DNA from: Pullulanibacillus sp. KACC 23026
Lineage (GTDB): Bacteria; Bacillota; Bacilli; Bacillales; Sporolactobacillaceae
Reading direction: 5' to 3'
NCBI RefSeq assembly: GCF_029094525.1
Contig: NZ_CP119107.1
Coordinates: 3,472,001-3,536,000, forward strand
DNA length: 64,000 nucleotides
Notes under the pieces: model-generated
What the model was told of the DNA's origin: nothing
Databases searched by the model: none
The model's input: only the letters and a program-made list of their open reading frames with translations
Program-made: the position numbers and the translations under genes
Shown: one piece after another, positions 27,001-36,347 of the stretch
Layout of the letters: every line of letters starts with the position of its first letter
Numbering within the stretch: position 1 is the stretch's first letter

Positions 27001-27050
27001 GAAAAACCGAACTTATTCACCCCTTTTCAACGTGATGGGTTCGGTTTTTC
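27001..27050 (+). terminator. Terminator after the thioesterase gene
   Basis: GAAAAACCGAAC and its exact inverse GTTCGGTTTTTC around a 26-base loop, 35 bp past the stop. Confidence 0.8.
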
Positions 27051-27063
27051 ATTGATAAAAGTA

Positions 27064-27125
27064 ATAAATACGTCGCTTTCCGCGGGGGCTTCAGACATGT
27101 GCTGTTCCCACAGGCGTCTCCGTAT
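27064..27125 (-). repeat. Dispersed repeat copy C (truncated)
   Basis: Minus orientation: GGAGACGCCTGTGGGAACAGC ... CCCGCGGAAAGCGA, lacking the middle GAGGAGGCTGA block. It forms an inverted pair with copy D around the hepT remnant. Confidence 0.6.
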
Positions 27126-27176
27126 TTTGACTACGCTTCCTATTTGTTTCTGTCCTTATAAACCATTTAAGGATGA

Positions 27177-27212
27177 CAAAAGGCACTCACTTCACTGAAT
27201 GAGTGCCTTTTG
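27177..27212. terminator. Perfect hairpin CAAAAGGCACTCA / TGAGTGCCTTTTG
   Basis: A 13-bp stem with A/T runs on both sides lies between the repeat and the hepT remnant, and could terminate either strand. Confidence 0.75.
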
Positions 27213-27235
27213 TCTACAATCTGAAAGCCTCTGCG

Positions 27236-27463
27236 TTAGAGGGGCTTTCTTAGTTCTTCGACATAAAGTTTGAAATCCCCTATATGCTCATTTATTATTG
27301 CTTCAAGTATATCTATATTTAATCGTTGATAGTCGTGAATAGCGATATTTCGAAAACCGACCATGGATTTCATGCTTTTTGATAATTCAACAGATAAAAG
27401 GTCATTTTGAACAAGTAAATCGAAGGCTTCTCTAGACGATTTCAAACTAGCTTCAAGCTTTGT
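27236..27463 (-). pseudogene. HepT-like toxin (DUF86), C-terminal remnant
   Basis: The 69-75 codon frame encodes only the second half of a HepT/DUF86 ribonuclease-like toxin, including the RX4HXY active motif (FRNIAIHDYQR). A full HepT has about 135-145 residues. Upstream in frame the sequence runs into TAG and TGA stops at 27464-27469 and the N-terminal half is absent. No MNT nucleotidyltransferase antitoxin gene adjoins it. It sits between two inverted copies of the dispersed repeat, suggesting loss by rearrangement. It is unlikely to make a functional toxin. Confidence 0.75.
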
Positions 27464-28064
27464 CTATCAAAACTTCTTCTGGGATGTGCTCTATCGAATA
27501 CAAAAACTACAGATTGAATGAGTTTCATCACAAATTTCAACTACCCAGCGGAATTGGCGAGACTCCTGCGGGAAAAGCAACAGCTGAAGACCCTGCAGGA
27601 AGTGCTTTTCTTCCGAGGAGGCTGAAGCGTTGCCCGCGGAAAGCGAGTCTATTTCCGCTTTCATAAATGACACCGATCCAAGAAAAATGGCCTAAGAAAC
27701 ACGGGAGAAATCTGCCCCCAAAAAGAAGATGCATCTTGGTTCAGACTCATTTTAATTGGGAGTTTGACCTCTTTTTTATCAGAGTAGATGAGATCAATGC
27801 GTACTGTTACATCGCCATTGACTCCCCCTTTGGTCGAAAGAATTCCCACCCTTTGGAGTGTCCAATTTCTTGTCAGCTTTCTCATTATATTTTCTAATAC
27901 CTATTTTTTTGGGGGTTTGAATAGGAAAAGACGTCCCTTGATATAACCTCTGTATCAAACGATTTAATCAAGAGATCGTGCAAATGATGTCTCCATTCAA
28001 TAACCTCTGGCAGAATCGACTGTGCCCTCTCCACTAGTGTCTCTCAATTTATGCCCATTTATTT
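27464..28064 (+). repeat. Intergenic region with dispersed repeat copy D
   Basis: Copy D at 27546-27658 contains GGCGAGACTCCTGCGGGAAAAGC ... CCGAGGAGGCTGAAGC ... CCCGCGGAAAGCGAG. Short open frames here on both strands (27491-27897) lack ribosome sites and are not called. The rest, to the ylbC stop, shows nothing recognisable. Confidence 0.65.
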
Positions 28065-29111
28065 TTAAAACGGTCGAACAAAGTCCTGTGTGTAATAATC
28101 GTGATAAACGCCTGGCCCCAATTCTGTGAAATCAGGGTGAAGCAAATTTTTCCGATGCTCTTCACTATTCAGCCAGCCGATCGTAGCCGAAATGCCGTCT
28201 TCATAATGGGCAGCGATATTCTCTCCAGCTAATTGAAAGTTAATGTTCTGTTTTTTAAGCCGATCCGTCAAGTTCCCTTGCCACTTTGAATCATGAGAAA
28301 AATAGTTTTTAATATCCATTTCCTGACTATGTAGATAAGCCGCCTTTTCTGCTTGAGGGGACCACTTTAAAGTTTGAACCTTATACCTCACTCTAAGGAC
28401 ATTTGAAATCGCCCAAATTTCCTTTTCTTCCGCTCGATCAATGTCTTCCCAATCCTTGGAGGTTAAGGAGGGTGCTTTTGGCAACACACCTTGATATTCC
28501 ATGTTAAAAGGCCTTTGCTCAATTAACACTTGAGGGGTCACATAACGAATACTCGTTAACTTTCCTGTAAATTGATCGATATAGAGCTCCGCCCAATTGC
28601 TTCCAACTTGAACGAGCGGTCTTGTATCCAGATCATCCTGCTGAAGCTCAAAGGTTACTTGAACGTCTTTAGCTTGGATCGTTGGCGTTTGGGATACTTT
28701 AATTGAGTGAGGCAAGGAAGAACCAATAGCAAAAGGAGCCGTTTTCAAGTTCTTACCAAGCGCATAGATCGTGACAACCCGATTATTCGCAATCCCAATC
28801 TGTAGATAGGATTCACTGCCTTCTCCGTATATCCACCATTCATAACCAAAAGGAGTGGGATCTTTCCGTGATGGCTTGCCAAAAACATTAAGTATTTTAG
28901 CAGTAGATTGGTTTAAATAGGTACTCATCTCATCAGAATGAATAACCGTAGCAGACTTATTGACATTATGGCTCCCCAATTGTGTTCCTGCTTCGTTTAA
29001 TGGAGGGACAACGTTTTTGAAGCCGCCCATATTTTTATACAGAAAAGCCGCTGCAAAAATGAAACAAGCGAGAACAAGGAACGAGCGGTTAAAATAAGAA
29101 AACACCAACAT
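28065..29111 (-). CDS. ylbC: YlbC, CAP-domain protein with CAP-associated N-terminal domain
   Basis: 348-residue exported protein. A hydrophobic signal/anchor lies at about 8-25 (RSFLVLACFIFAAAFLY). The middle (about 65-215) is the CAP-associated domain with GKPSRKDPTPFGYEWWIYG, and the C-terminal part (about 220-345) is a CAP/SCP domain with SHDSKWQGNLTDRL, AGENIAAHYED and NSEEHRKNLLHPDFTELGPGVY. Position upstream of ylbD in the ylb series fits B. subtilis. Exact role unknown; CAP proteins are extracellular. Confidence 0.87.
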   Translation of the reverse strand: MLVFSYFNRSFLVLACFIFAAAFLYKNMGGFKNVVPPLNEAGTQLGSHNVNKSATVIHSDEMSTYLNQSTAKILNVFGKPSRKDPTPFGYEWWIYGEGSESYLQIGIANNRVVTIYALGKNLKTAPFAIGSSLPHSIKVSQTPTIQAKDVQVTFELQQDDLDTRPLVQVGSNWAELYIDQFTGKLTSIRYVTPQVLIEQRPFNMEYQGVLPKAPSLTSKDWEDIDRAEEKEIWAISNVLRVRYKVQTLKWSPQAEKAAYLHSQEMDIKNYFSHDSKWQGNLTDRLKKQNINFQLAGENIAAHYEDGISATIGWLNSEEHRKNLLHPDFTELGPGVYHDYYTQDFVRPF

Positions 29112-29169
29112 CCTCCTTTTAATCCCTTATCATATAAGGGAGAGAATTACAACTATTCAAGTAATTGAA

Positions 29170-29200
29170 AAAGCACCAAGAACAAGCTTGATGCCTTTTT
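29170..29200 (-). terminator. Terminator after the LysM-CAP gene
   Basis: Minus strand GGCATCAAG-CTTGTT-CTTGGTGC with one G-U pair, then T-run. Confidence 0.75.
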
Positions 29201-29262
29201 TAGTTTAGCAGATATGCGTTGACTCTTGAAGCAGAATGGCTCTCTTCCTGCTTCTTACAGAG

Positions 29263-29901
29263 TTATGGATGAATAAACATCTCTGACCAATAGTACCCAT
29301 AGCTTCCGCCTTCAGCGAAGCCAACTCCTATATTGGTATACTTGGTGCTTAAGATATTAGCTCGATGACCGGCACTGTTCATCCAGGCATTCACGACAGC
29401 CTGCGGGGTCTCCTGACCGCCTGCAATATTTTCTGCTGCTGCTGTATACGACAGACCAAAATCTGTGATCATGGTAAAGGGAGACCCATAAGTAGGAGAA
29501 GTGTGAGAGAAATAATGATTATCTCGCATATCCATCGCTTTATACCTTGCAACTCTTGAAAGCTGCCAATCTGCTTTTAAAGCAGGAAGTCCCCTTTTTG
29601 TGCGTTCAGCATTTGTTAGATTTATAACTTGGTTCTCAAAACTTTTTATAGCCGTAAGTTTAGGAACATTAATTTTTTCACCCGGATAAATTAAATGAGG
29701 GTTATCAATCTGTGGATTGGCCTGAATCAACTCGCTTAACCCCACTTGGTATTTGTTCGCAATCTTCCATAGAGAATCACCTGTTTGAACGATATAAGCT
29801 GTGGTCGTCCCAGCTTCTGCCTTAGCTTCCTTTGGGTGAAAAGCCCCCATCCAAATCATTAAGCTTCCTACAAATAACCCTAATATGATGAATTGCCTCA
29901 T
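29263..29901 (-). CDS. Secreted LysM plus CAP-domain protein (YkwD-like)
   Basis: 212-residue secreted protein. Signal peptide at about 1-27 (FIILGLFVGSLMIWMGAF ... AKA), one LysM peptidoglycan-binding domain at about 35-80 (YIVQTGDSLWKIANKYQV ... YPGEKINVP), and a C-terminal CAP domain with NLTNAERTKRGLPAL, FSHTSPTYGSPF, AENIAGGQ and NSAGHRANIL. ATG at 29901 is chosen, with AGGAGGAGG upstream. Similar to B. subtilis YkwD and to the SafA type in having LysM; likely cell-wall or spore-cortex associated. Confidence 0.88.
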   Translation of the reverse strand: MRQFIILGLFVGSLMIWMGAFHPKEAKAEAGTTTAYIVQTGDSLWKIANKYQVGLSELIQANPQIDNPHLIYPGEKINVPKLTAIKSFENQVINLTNAERTKRGLPALKADWQLSRVARYKAMDMRDNHYFSHTSPTYGSPFTMITDFGLSYTAAAENIAGGQETPQAVVNAWMNSAGHRANILSTKYTNIGVGFAEGGSYGYYWSEMFIHP

Positions 29902-30149
29902 TTTAGTTAAATGGCCTCCTCCTGCCAATCTGTATCCCTAGTTTTTCCAAACTTAGTCCATTTCATAATGGCAGGAGTCAGTATAGCGCGTGTTCTGTAA
30001 AGTTGAGCCCATGTTGGTTCGTTTTTTATATTGATCGATTAATGAATCTTTCACACAAAATGCCGTTATTTCATTGCAATTCTAAATTAGACAGACTATT
30101 ATTAAAATTGGGTAAGTGTTTACAAGAACATAAATAGGAGGCAAGGATC

Positions 30150-30524
30150 ATGCGTTTTGAAGAGACCAAAATTGAAAGCGTTGAAATTTCATTTCCTATT
30201 CTTGAACACGTTATGAAAATGGCGGGAATGATTCGCGGCGGAGCATGGGATTATAGGCATGTCACCTATGACTTTAAATTTGAATTTGCTCATGACGGCA
30301 GCGTTTACTATTTTAGAATTCCTGGTACGGCCATCCAAAACCGGATTGAAGAACGCGATTGTGTGGTCAAATTAGGAACCCCTTATGTTGGCCGCCATTA
30401 TTATCCTCACGGGATCGAATATAATGAAATTTTTCCAGAGAATGTCCTTGAAAAATGCAAAGACCGAATTCATATCATTGAAGAGGCTCTAACAGAACTT
30501 CAATCAAACGCTACGCACTCATGA
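30150..30524 (+). CDS. YugN-like family protein
   Basis: 124-residue cytoplasmic protein with the YugN-like motif GGAWDYRHVTYDFKFE and HYYPHGIEY. B. subtilis has YugN-like genes near ctaG and ylbC, and this position fits ylbA, although the symbol is not assigned with certainty. AGGAGGCAAGG precedes the ATG. No reaction is known for the family. It marks the end of the conserved ylb block before the accessory region. Confidence 0.8.
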   Translation: MRFEETKIESVEISFPILEHVMKMAGMIRGGAWDYRHVTYDFKFEFAHDGSVYYFRIPGTAIQNRIEERDCVVKLGTPYVGRHYYPHGIEYNEIFPENVLEKCKDRIHIIEEALTELQSNATHS

Positions 30525-30550
30525 TTTTTTACTTTGTTTTAAATAACGAA

Positions 30551-30593
30551 GAGGCTGCCCTAAAGCTTACATTTTAGGAGCAGCCTCTCTTTA
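30551..30593. terminator. Bidirectional terminator, YugN-like gene and GNAT gene
   Basis: GAGGCTGCCCTAAA paired with TTTAGGAGCAGCCTC, followed by a T-rich tract. Both convergent genes end within 30 bp of it. Confidence 0.85.
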
Positions 30594-30595
30594 TT

Positions 30596-31066
30596 TTATA
30601 GAAATAAACTCATATAAAATTCATCTACATAGTCCTGATCCACTCGAACAGCCTTTCTTCGTGTACCCTCAACTGAAAAGCCAGCCCGTCCAAACAACCA
30701 AAGTGCCTTCTTATTTGGAGCCATAACGGTCACTTCCAAGCGCCTAATCTGTTGGTCTTTCGCATAAGAAATGGCTTTATTGATCAGTTCTCTGCCATAC
30801 CCTCTACCATGGTACTTTTCTAAAATGCCAATCATCAGCTGTGCCCGGTGAGCGATTTGTTCATGGGAATGCCGCACAATGGCGACAAAACCAATGAGAG
30901 ACTCCTCCTCCACCAATCCAAAAATAGGATTGACTCGCCCTGTTCCATCAGATGAATCTGCAAAGAAAGAAGGGCTGTCGATGGCCCAAAAATGACTCTC
31001 TTGATCTAGTCGCTTCAAAAGCTCAACATAATCGTTCTGCTCATTTGGTTTGAGCTCTCTAATCAC
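30596..31066 (-). CDS. GNAT-family N-acetyltransferase
   Basis: 156-residue acetyltransferase. The acetyl-CoA site motif GILEKYHGRGYGRELI (Q/RxxGxG/A type) and the following helix are clear, then EVTVMAPNKKALWLFGRAGFSVEGTRRKAV, typical of RimJ/RimL or spermidine-like members. GTG at 31066 has AGAGGTGA six bases upstream; a TTG one codon earlier is possible. Substrate unknown. First gene of the AT-rich accessory block. Confidence 0.85.
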   Translation of the reverse strand: MIRELKPNEQNDYVELLKRLDQESHFWAIDSPSFFADSSDGTGRVNPIFGLVEEESLIGFVAIVRHSHEQIAHRAQLMIGILEKYHGRGYGRELINKAISYAKDQQIRRLEVTVMAPNKKALWLFGRAGFSVEGTRRKAVRVDQDYVDEFYMSLFL

Positions 31067-31289
31067 CAAGTATCACCTCTTGTCATTAATCGAATACATT
31101 CTTTTTAGATACGATTGTCCTTTCCCATCCTATGCAATAAATTGAAAGATAGACTATTATTGAATGGGCTGCATCATTTAGCTCGCCCACAATACCATTA
31201 AAAAGAAGCGATTGTCCTATTGAACAATCGCCCCACAAAAAATAGCTTTCCTATTTAAGAAAGGTTCGGGAATCACAATCCTTCAAAAC

Positions 31290-32492
31290 TTATTCCTGCG
31301 CTACCTTCCTCACGAATAATGACTTATTTTTTAAAACAATTCTACTTACAGCGGCTAATAACAGCGCTGAGATCGCGAAAACAACTCGGATTCCTAACCA
31401 ATCCGACAGGAATCCCATTGCGAGGGAACTGACTCCAAAAGCGCCTGTTCCAATAGCACTTAATGACGTATACACGGTTGATAATTGTTCTTTGGGGACA
31501 CTTGTTTGGATAGCTGTCTGTTGCGGTATCGTTTTTAGTTGCCCAAAGATCCCGACACAGAAAGACAACATTAAGGCTATCATTGGAAATTTATTTAAAC
31601 TAAACATTAACGTCACGACAAAACTAACAGTTGAGCCGACCAAAATAAATGTGCTTATTTTTTTCTCAACAAAAGAAGAATATCTGACACAATAAACGCT
31701 TCCAAAAATGAGCCCTAAAAAGAAGGCACCGTTTATGAATCCCCACCACTTTTGGTCAACGTGTAAAGCCTCTCTTACAAAAACTAAAAGAATGGCAGCC
31801 ATCCATACCGTTCCTGCCATATTTTCTAGAAGTTCCATTAGAGCAACCGTTTTCAGCAACGGGATTTGAACTAAAGTTTTCCATCCTTCTTTTAATGGCT
31901 CAAATGTTCCTACCGTTCTATTCGTTTGGTGACTTACATTGTCTAAAAAACCTAACAGAATACTGGATAAACCAAATAAACCGGCAACTCCCATTATGAG
32001 GTGCAAAGAACCTAAAACAAGTAACAAAAAACTCCCGACGAACCACATAACCGTTTGAATGACTTGAGTCGTTGTCTCCGATAGACCATTCGCTTGAACT
32101 AAATGTTCTAGTTCCACATAATGCGGAATCAATGTTTGTTTGATTGGATTCGCACAACCGTCAAGAAAAGCAATCAACGCAATAATTAAGAAGATCCAGT
32201 AAAAGTTGGATACGGTGACTCCAATTAACACAAAACTTAAAACAACAATCAAAACAGTTTTTCCAACTTGTGAACCCGCGATTAACCATTTTAAATTCAC
32301 TTTACCGATCAAAAGAGGTGTCAGGAGGTTCGACGAGAACATAGACAATGTAACCGTAAACGGAACAAAAGACGAGACTGCCGCAGAACCCGTTAAAACA
32401 AAAATCTTACTAATAACAGCTACCATATACAATACATCGCCAATAGTTGCGATCGCCTGACCCACAAGTAATAAAGAAAAATTTTTATTCAA
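31290..32492 (-). CDS. MFS transporter, drug-efflux type
   Basis: 400-residue major facilitator with about 12 hydrophobic segments and the MFS_3-like N-terminus NFSLLLVGQAIATIGD. The segment DGCANPIKQTLIPHYVELEHLVQANGL is characteristic of macrolide/enterobactin-type exporters. TTG at 32492 with GGGGGA seven bases upstream is preferred to a GTG five codons earlier. Substrate unknown. Neighbouring APH-like and nucleotidyltransferase-like genes suggest, but do not prove, a resistance-related set. Confidence 0.82.
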   Translation of the reverse strand: MNKNFSLLLVGQAIATIGDVLYMVAVISKIFVLTGSAAVSSFVPFTVTLSMFSSNLLTPLLIGKVNLKWLIAGSQVGKTVLIVVLSFVLIGVTVSNFYWIFLIIALIAFLDGCANPIKQTLIPHYVELEHLVQANGLSETTTQVIQTVMWFVGSFLLLVLGSLHLIMGVAGLFGLSSILLGFLDNVSHQTNRTVGTFEPLKEGWKTLVQIPLLKTVALMELLENMAGTVWMAAILLVFVREALHVDQKWWGFINGAFFLGLIFGSVYCVRYSSFVEKKISTFILVGSTVSFVVTLMFSLNKFPMIALMLSFCVGIFGQLKTIPQQTAIQTSVPKEQLSTVYTSLSAIGTGAFGVSSLAMGFLSDWLGIRVVFAISALLLAAVSRIVLKNKSLFVRKVAQE

Positions 32493-32796
32493 TTTTACAT
32501 CCCCCACTATTTCAATTGAATCTTAGCTTGAAATGGGGAATGATTAAATTGGCCTGTTCATCGAATGTTAGCCCCTTTCATAGATCGGATAAACCTGGGG
32601 GATGTAGATTTATCACATTCGTTTGCAGTCCATTTTTTCTGTCTGACGGACTAATCAGAGATTTATTTTAATTTTAACACTATTTACCTTATGGATAGGA
32701 CATAAAAATGAATTGCTTATTTAAGTTATCCTTATGTTAAATAAGCGATGACGACACTTTTGTTAACCTATTGGATCCGTTTGTTTAATAAGACGT
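32493..32796. other. Intergenic region upstream of the MFS gene
   Basis: AT-rich, no gene or clear hairpin terminator seen. It should contain the MFS promoter and the 3' end of the lipoprotein transcript. Confidence 0.35.
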
Positions 32797-33189
32797 TTAA
32801 TTATGCTTCTTTGATTTTAAAGAAAATGTTTCTTTGTATTTGTTATCCCATTTGATAGTTACGTTAAATACTGTGCTTGCTTTTGTTGTCGCAATACCAC
32901 TGCCGGACTCATTTATTTTTATTGTTGAACCCGTATGAGAGTCTTCTTTAAGTACAGGATGACCATTGCCACCAGAAACATCAACCTCTAAATTTTTAAA
33001 TGTTGGCTTACCGCCGTCATTAAATGTAAAAGTAAAAGTCCCATCCTCGTTATTCCCACCAGCATTTGTAGTGTACGCTCCTTTCCAATGATTACTTTCT
33101 CCTGTAAACAGTAAGGATTGCCCACCATTACAGGCTGTTAGCATTGAAATTACCATTAATGAACATATAGTAATAAGTACCTTTATCAC
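32797..33189 (-). CDS. Small lipoprotein of unknown function
   Basis: 130 residues with a lipoprotein signal peptide: hydrophobic VLITICSLMVISM and lipobox LTAC with the acyl cysteine at about residue 20. The mature part is rich in G, T, S and N and looks like a beta-rich domain (GAYTTNAGGNNEDGTFTFTF). I do not recognise a family. Expected on the outer face of the membrane. Confidence 0.7.
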   Translation of the reverse strand: MIKVLITICSLMVISMLTACNGGQSLLFTGESNHWKGAYTTNAGGNNEDGTFTFTFNDGGKPTFKNLEVDVSGGNGHPVLKEDSHTGSTIKINESGSGIATTKASTVFNVTIKWDNKYKETFSLKSKKHN

Positions 33190-33239
33190 TAAGTTTCCTC
33201 CCCGTTTAATTAAACTGTTCTTCCAATAACTGACCTATA

Positions 33240-33266
33240 GGTGAATAAGCGACGGTGACCGTCTTA
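33240..33266. other. Near-perfect hairpin upstream of the lipoprotein gene
   Basis: GAATAAG-C-GACGG-TGA-CCGTC-TTATTC lies between the nucleotidyltransferase-like stop and the lipoprotein start. It has no T-run on either side; role unknown. Confidence 0.5.
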
Positions 33267-33369
33267 TTCAGCAATTCGTAACTTAAGTGCATATTTTCAC
33301 ACTATCATGATTCACCTTCAAATATAATATAAGATAGCTTAAAGCTACTTGAAAATGTCAAATCTAATT

Positions 33370-33813
33370 TCAATTATCCTTAGTTTTATGAATATATTCA
33401 TCAATTACCTTTTTGAGGTAAGGGTTATTTGTGTAACGTCTATAAAAATGAATCGATTTCGACCAAATTTTCACACCATCCTTCTGAATACATACTCGAT
33501 CTGGGTCTTTATTTAGATAATTGATTTGGTCAGAAGACATTAAGTGTATCTCCAAATCATTAATATAAAATCTGAAATGATAAAAACCGTTTTTCTGGCT
33601 TATAGATGTTGGACTGTATTTTCCAAAAACTCTAAAGGCAATTTCATAACAATCCCATTGAATCATAATATCCAAATCTTCCATATCAAAATTATCAATT
33701 CCGTTCACAAAAAGTGAAGTTGAGGCATCAAAACTATATGTGATGTTATTCTCATCTAATTCATTGACTAATCCAAAGATTATTTTCCACCATTGGTTTG
33801 ATTTTGTAACCAA
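33370..33813 (-). CDS. Nucleotidyltransferase-like protein (aminoglycoside/lincosamide type fold), uncharacterised
   Basis: 147 residues from a TTG at 33813 (AAGGAG ten bases upstream); the upstream 27 codons to 33894 seem non-coding. The segment NNITYSFDASTSLFVNGIDNFDMEDLDIMIQWD resembles the Pol-beta nucleotidyltransferase core, with acidic DMEDLDI where catalytic carboxylates would be. The FRFYINDLEIHLMS and KDGVKIWSKSIHFYRR segments are like small resistance-type nucleotidyltransferases. The GS dyad before the acidic motif is not clear, so activity is uncertain. Confidence 0.55.
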   Translation of the reverse strand: MVTKSNQWWKIIFGLVNELDENNITYSFDASTSLFVNGIDNFDMEDLDIMIQWDCYEIAFRVFGKYSPTSISQKNGFYHFRFYINDLEIHLMSSDQINYLNKDPDRVCIQKDGVKIWSKSIHFYRRYTNNPYLKKVIDEYIHKTKDN

Positions 33814-33907
33814 ATCATTTCTCACTCCTTTTAAACCTGAACCGTTGAATACGAAACTCAAATAATTACTTATTACATAAAAGCATCCGTTCATAAAAGA
33901 AAAAAAT

Positions 33908-34174
33908 TTAAAAGTTAATTTTGTCGAATATGATTTGTTCCACTAAAAAAATGAAGATGGCAACACAGTACCATAAAACGGGATGAATGTTCTTTTTTAA
34001 AAACTGGATTTTCGTTCTGAAGGTAAAGTATTTGTTGAATAAAACAAAGAATGTTACTCCACCAATAAACAAGATTACAGCGCCTAAGAACCAGTTTAAA
34101 CTTGGAATTAACAACGCAAACAATTGCCCGATAATGCAGCCAATTAAAATACCGGCAAGACCACCAATCTCCAA
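33908..34174 (-). CDS. Small integral membrane protein, unknown
   Basis: 88 residues with three hydrophobic helices (about 5-25, 28-48, 65-83) linked by a basic loop (RTKIQFLKKN). TTG start at 34174 with GGGGAG six bases upstream. No family recognised. Confidence 0.6.
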   Translation of the reverse strand: MEIGGLAGILIGCIIGQLFALLIPSLNWFLGAVILFIGGVTFFVLFNKYFTFRTKIQFLKKNIHPVLWYCVAIFIFLVEQIIFDKINF

Positions 34175-34321
34175 ATCTTTCTCCCCTTTGATTCTCAGAT
34201 TAAAAGAAAATTATTCTTATGGGTCTAAAGAGACTTTTTTATAATCCTTACCGTTAGCGAAGCACCCGAATATTCTATATTTTTAACATAGCACTATTTT
34301 CCTTTTTATGGTCAAAAAAAT

Positions 34322-34345
34322 GAAAAGCGCCTCTTCATATATATT
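34322..34345 (-). terminator. Probable pepF-side terminator containing a 17-bp repeat
   Basis: GAAAAGCGCCTCTTCAT occurs here and at 37547-37563, in both cases just beyond the 3' end of a minus-strand gene. It is the right arm of a weak hairpin (AAGCG...CGCTT) that ends in T residues. Confidence 0.4.
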
Positions 34346-34430
34346 GAAAAAACGCTTCCTTATGAAAAAAATCACTTCCACATTAAGTTAATAATGGCCA
34401 TATTATAACAATGGGAAAAGCAATAGGGTT

Positions 34431-36245
34431 TCAATATCCTCGAACAATTTTAGAAGTTAAGTCCATGAATTCTTCCGCATCTTTTACGCATAATTCCATT
34501 CCTTTTTCCCAGAATTCTTCTGAAGTAATATCTTCCCCTAGATGTTCCATAACTAAATCTTCCACAGCCATACTCCCCGAATCACGAAGTAAGATCAAAT
34601 AATCTTTCTCAAAGTCTTTTCCTTTCTCCTTTGCCTTTGCATAAATTCCCAATGCAAATAAATACCCAAAAGTATAGGGGAAATTATAAAAAGGCGATTG
34701 AGTAAGATAATAATGCGGAGTCCAAACCCAAGAATAAATGGAAGGTTGTTCTAGTGATCCAGCATACGCCTCATTTATGGATTCTTCCATTAACTGATTT
34801 AGTCGTTCGGCTGAAACCATACCTTCATTACGTTCCTTATAAAGTCTCTTTTCAAATAAGAATCTCGAATGGATATTCATAAAGTTCATTACACTGCGTT
34901 TTAATTTTTCATCCAGTATAAATAATTGTTCTTTTTTTGAATTCGCCTTTTTCATAGCTGCATCAAAAACAATCATTTCAGAGAAAGTTGAAGCAGTTTC
35001 AGCAATACTTAACGGATAACGCTTGTTCAACCCATTTACAGACTTCATGGCATGATTATGAAAAGCGTGGCCGAGCTCATGAACAAGAGTTAACACATTT
35101 AAAAAAGTGCCACTAAATGTCATAAAGACTCTTGATTCACCTGTGAGTGGAAAACCAGCACAGAAAGGAATAGCGGACTTATTAGGTCGATCTGCGGCTT
35201 CTATCCAACCTTCTGAAAAAGCTTGTCTAGCAAAGCCTTCTAACTCAGTTCCAAACTGACTAAAATGTTCCAGAATAAGCGCAACCGCTTTCTCGAATTT
35301 TAGCTCTTGATTACTTTGTGTAACTGGAGCCCAAAAGTTATAGGCCTTCATACTTGATCCACCTATCAATTCAGCTTTTCGTTTCAAGTAATTCGAGAAA
35401 GGTTGTTTATGTTTATTAATTACATTCCACATCGTATTCAGCGTCTCTTCCTTCATTCTGTTCTTTTTCAAAGGCTCTTCTAATGCACTTTTTATCCCGC
35501 GTTTTTTATTTACTTGTATACGAAAACCCGTAATGTGATTTATTATTTTACTAAATAATTGTTCTTTCTCTTTCCAAGTAGATTCTAATACATAATGAGC
35601 TTCTTTGCGCACTTCTTCATTATGGTGCGACCGCAAGTTAATGGCTTGTCCAACTGATAGACTTTCTATTTTGCCATTAATTTGAATATTTACGTTAATG
35701 CTACTTACTAGATCATTATAAAAATGTCCCCAGGCATGGTACCCATCACCCATTAAATCAGAAATTAAATTTAGCTCTTCATCTGACAAATACCTATCTG
35801 CATTTTCACGCCATTCGTTTAGAATAAATCTATATTCTTGTAATTCTTCGGCTTCAAGTATATTTTTCCAAACATCTTCATTAGTATTTGTTAATATCTT
35901 CTTTACTATCGATAATTGTTTTTCAAAACGGGATTCTTCTTGACCAACATTTCCTCGTAAGAAGCCAGCATCTTGATCCTTTGGATTTTCTGCAAGGAGA
36001 CAGGTGATAAACGAATTAGCTTGTGATAAGTACAAGCTAATGTTTCCGATGCTTTCAACTAAATGGACTACTTTAAAGTTTTCATTTGATGAAAGTGGCG
36101 TAATCATCAATGATTTAACACTATCTTCTAATTCATTCACAAGAGATTCTATTCGATTGATATGATTTAAAAATTGACTTGATTTGCTTCCACCCATAAA
36201 AACCTTATCTAAATTCCACATTTTTGAATAGCCTATTTTCTCCAT
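34431..36245 (-). CDS. M3-family oligoendopeptidase (PepF/oligoendopeptidase F type)
   Basis: Zinc metallopeptidase that cuts short peptides in the cytoplasm. The 604-residue protein has the N-terminal helical PepF domain (about 115-185) and the M3 catalytic domain with HELGHAFHNHAM, the HEXXH zinc site, and a third ligand in the downstream ETASTFSE motif. SIYSWVWTPHYYLTQSPFYNFPYTFGYLFA near residue 500 is a strong PepF-type signature. ATG at 36245, GGGGGAAG upstream. It appears intact. Larger gene of the AT-rich block; it has no clear operon partner. Confidence 0.92.
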   Translation of the reverse strand: MEKIGYSKMWNLDKVFMGGSKSSQFLNHINRIESLVNELEDSVKSLMITPLSSNENFKVVHLVESIGNISLYLSQANSFITCLLAENPKDQDAGFLRGNVGQEESRFEKQLSIVKKILTNTNEDVWKNILEAEELQEYRFILNEWRENADRYLSDEELNLISDLMGDGYHAWGHFYNDLVSSINVNIQINGKIESLSVGQAINLRSHHNEEVRKEAHYVLESTWKEKEQLFSKIINHITGFRIQVNKKRGIKSALEEPLKKNRMKEETLNTMWNVINKHKQPFSNYLKRKAELIGGSSMKAYNFWAPVTQSNQELKFEKAVALILEHFSQFGTELEGFARQAFSEGWIEAADRPNKSAIPFCAGFPLTGESRVFMTFSGTFLNVLTLVHELGHAFHNHAMKSVNGLNKRYPLSIAETASTFSEMIVFDAAMKKANSKKEQLFILDEKLKRSVMNFMNIHSRFLFEKRLYKERNEGMVSAERLNQLMEESINEAYAGSLEQPSIYSWVWTPHYYLTQSPFYNFPYTFGYLFALGIYAKAKEKGKDFEKDYLILLRDSGSMAVEDLVMEHLGEDITSEEFWEKGMELCVKDAEEFMDLTSKIVRGY

Positions 36246-36347
36246 TAGTTACTTCCCCCATAATATGTATATCTCACCAAAAACGAACATACAGAAAAAA
36301 CGGCAAAACCCTTGCTCACCAAACGCATTCGTTGTAGAACAAAATAA

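Noticed and set aside
27491-27897. Overlapping short frames on both strands
   Set aside because: They cover repeat copy D and AT-rich flank with no start signals.
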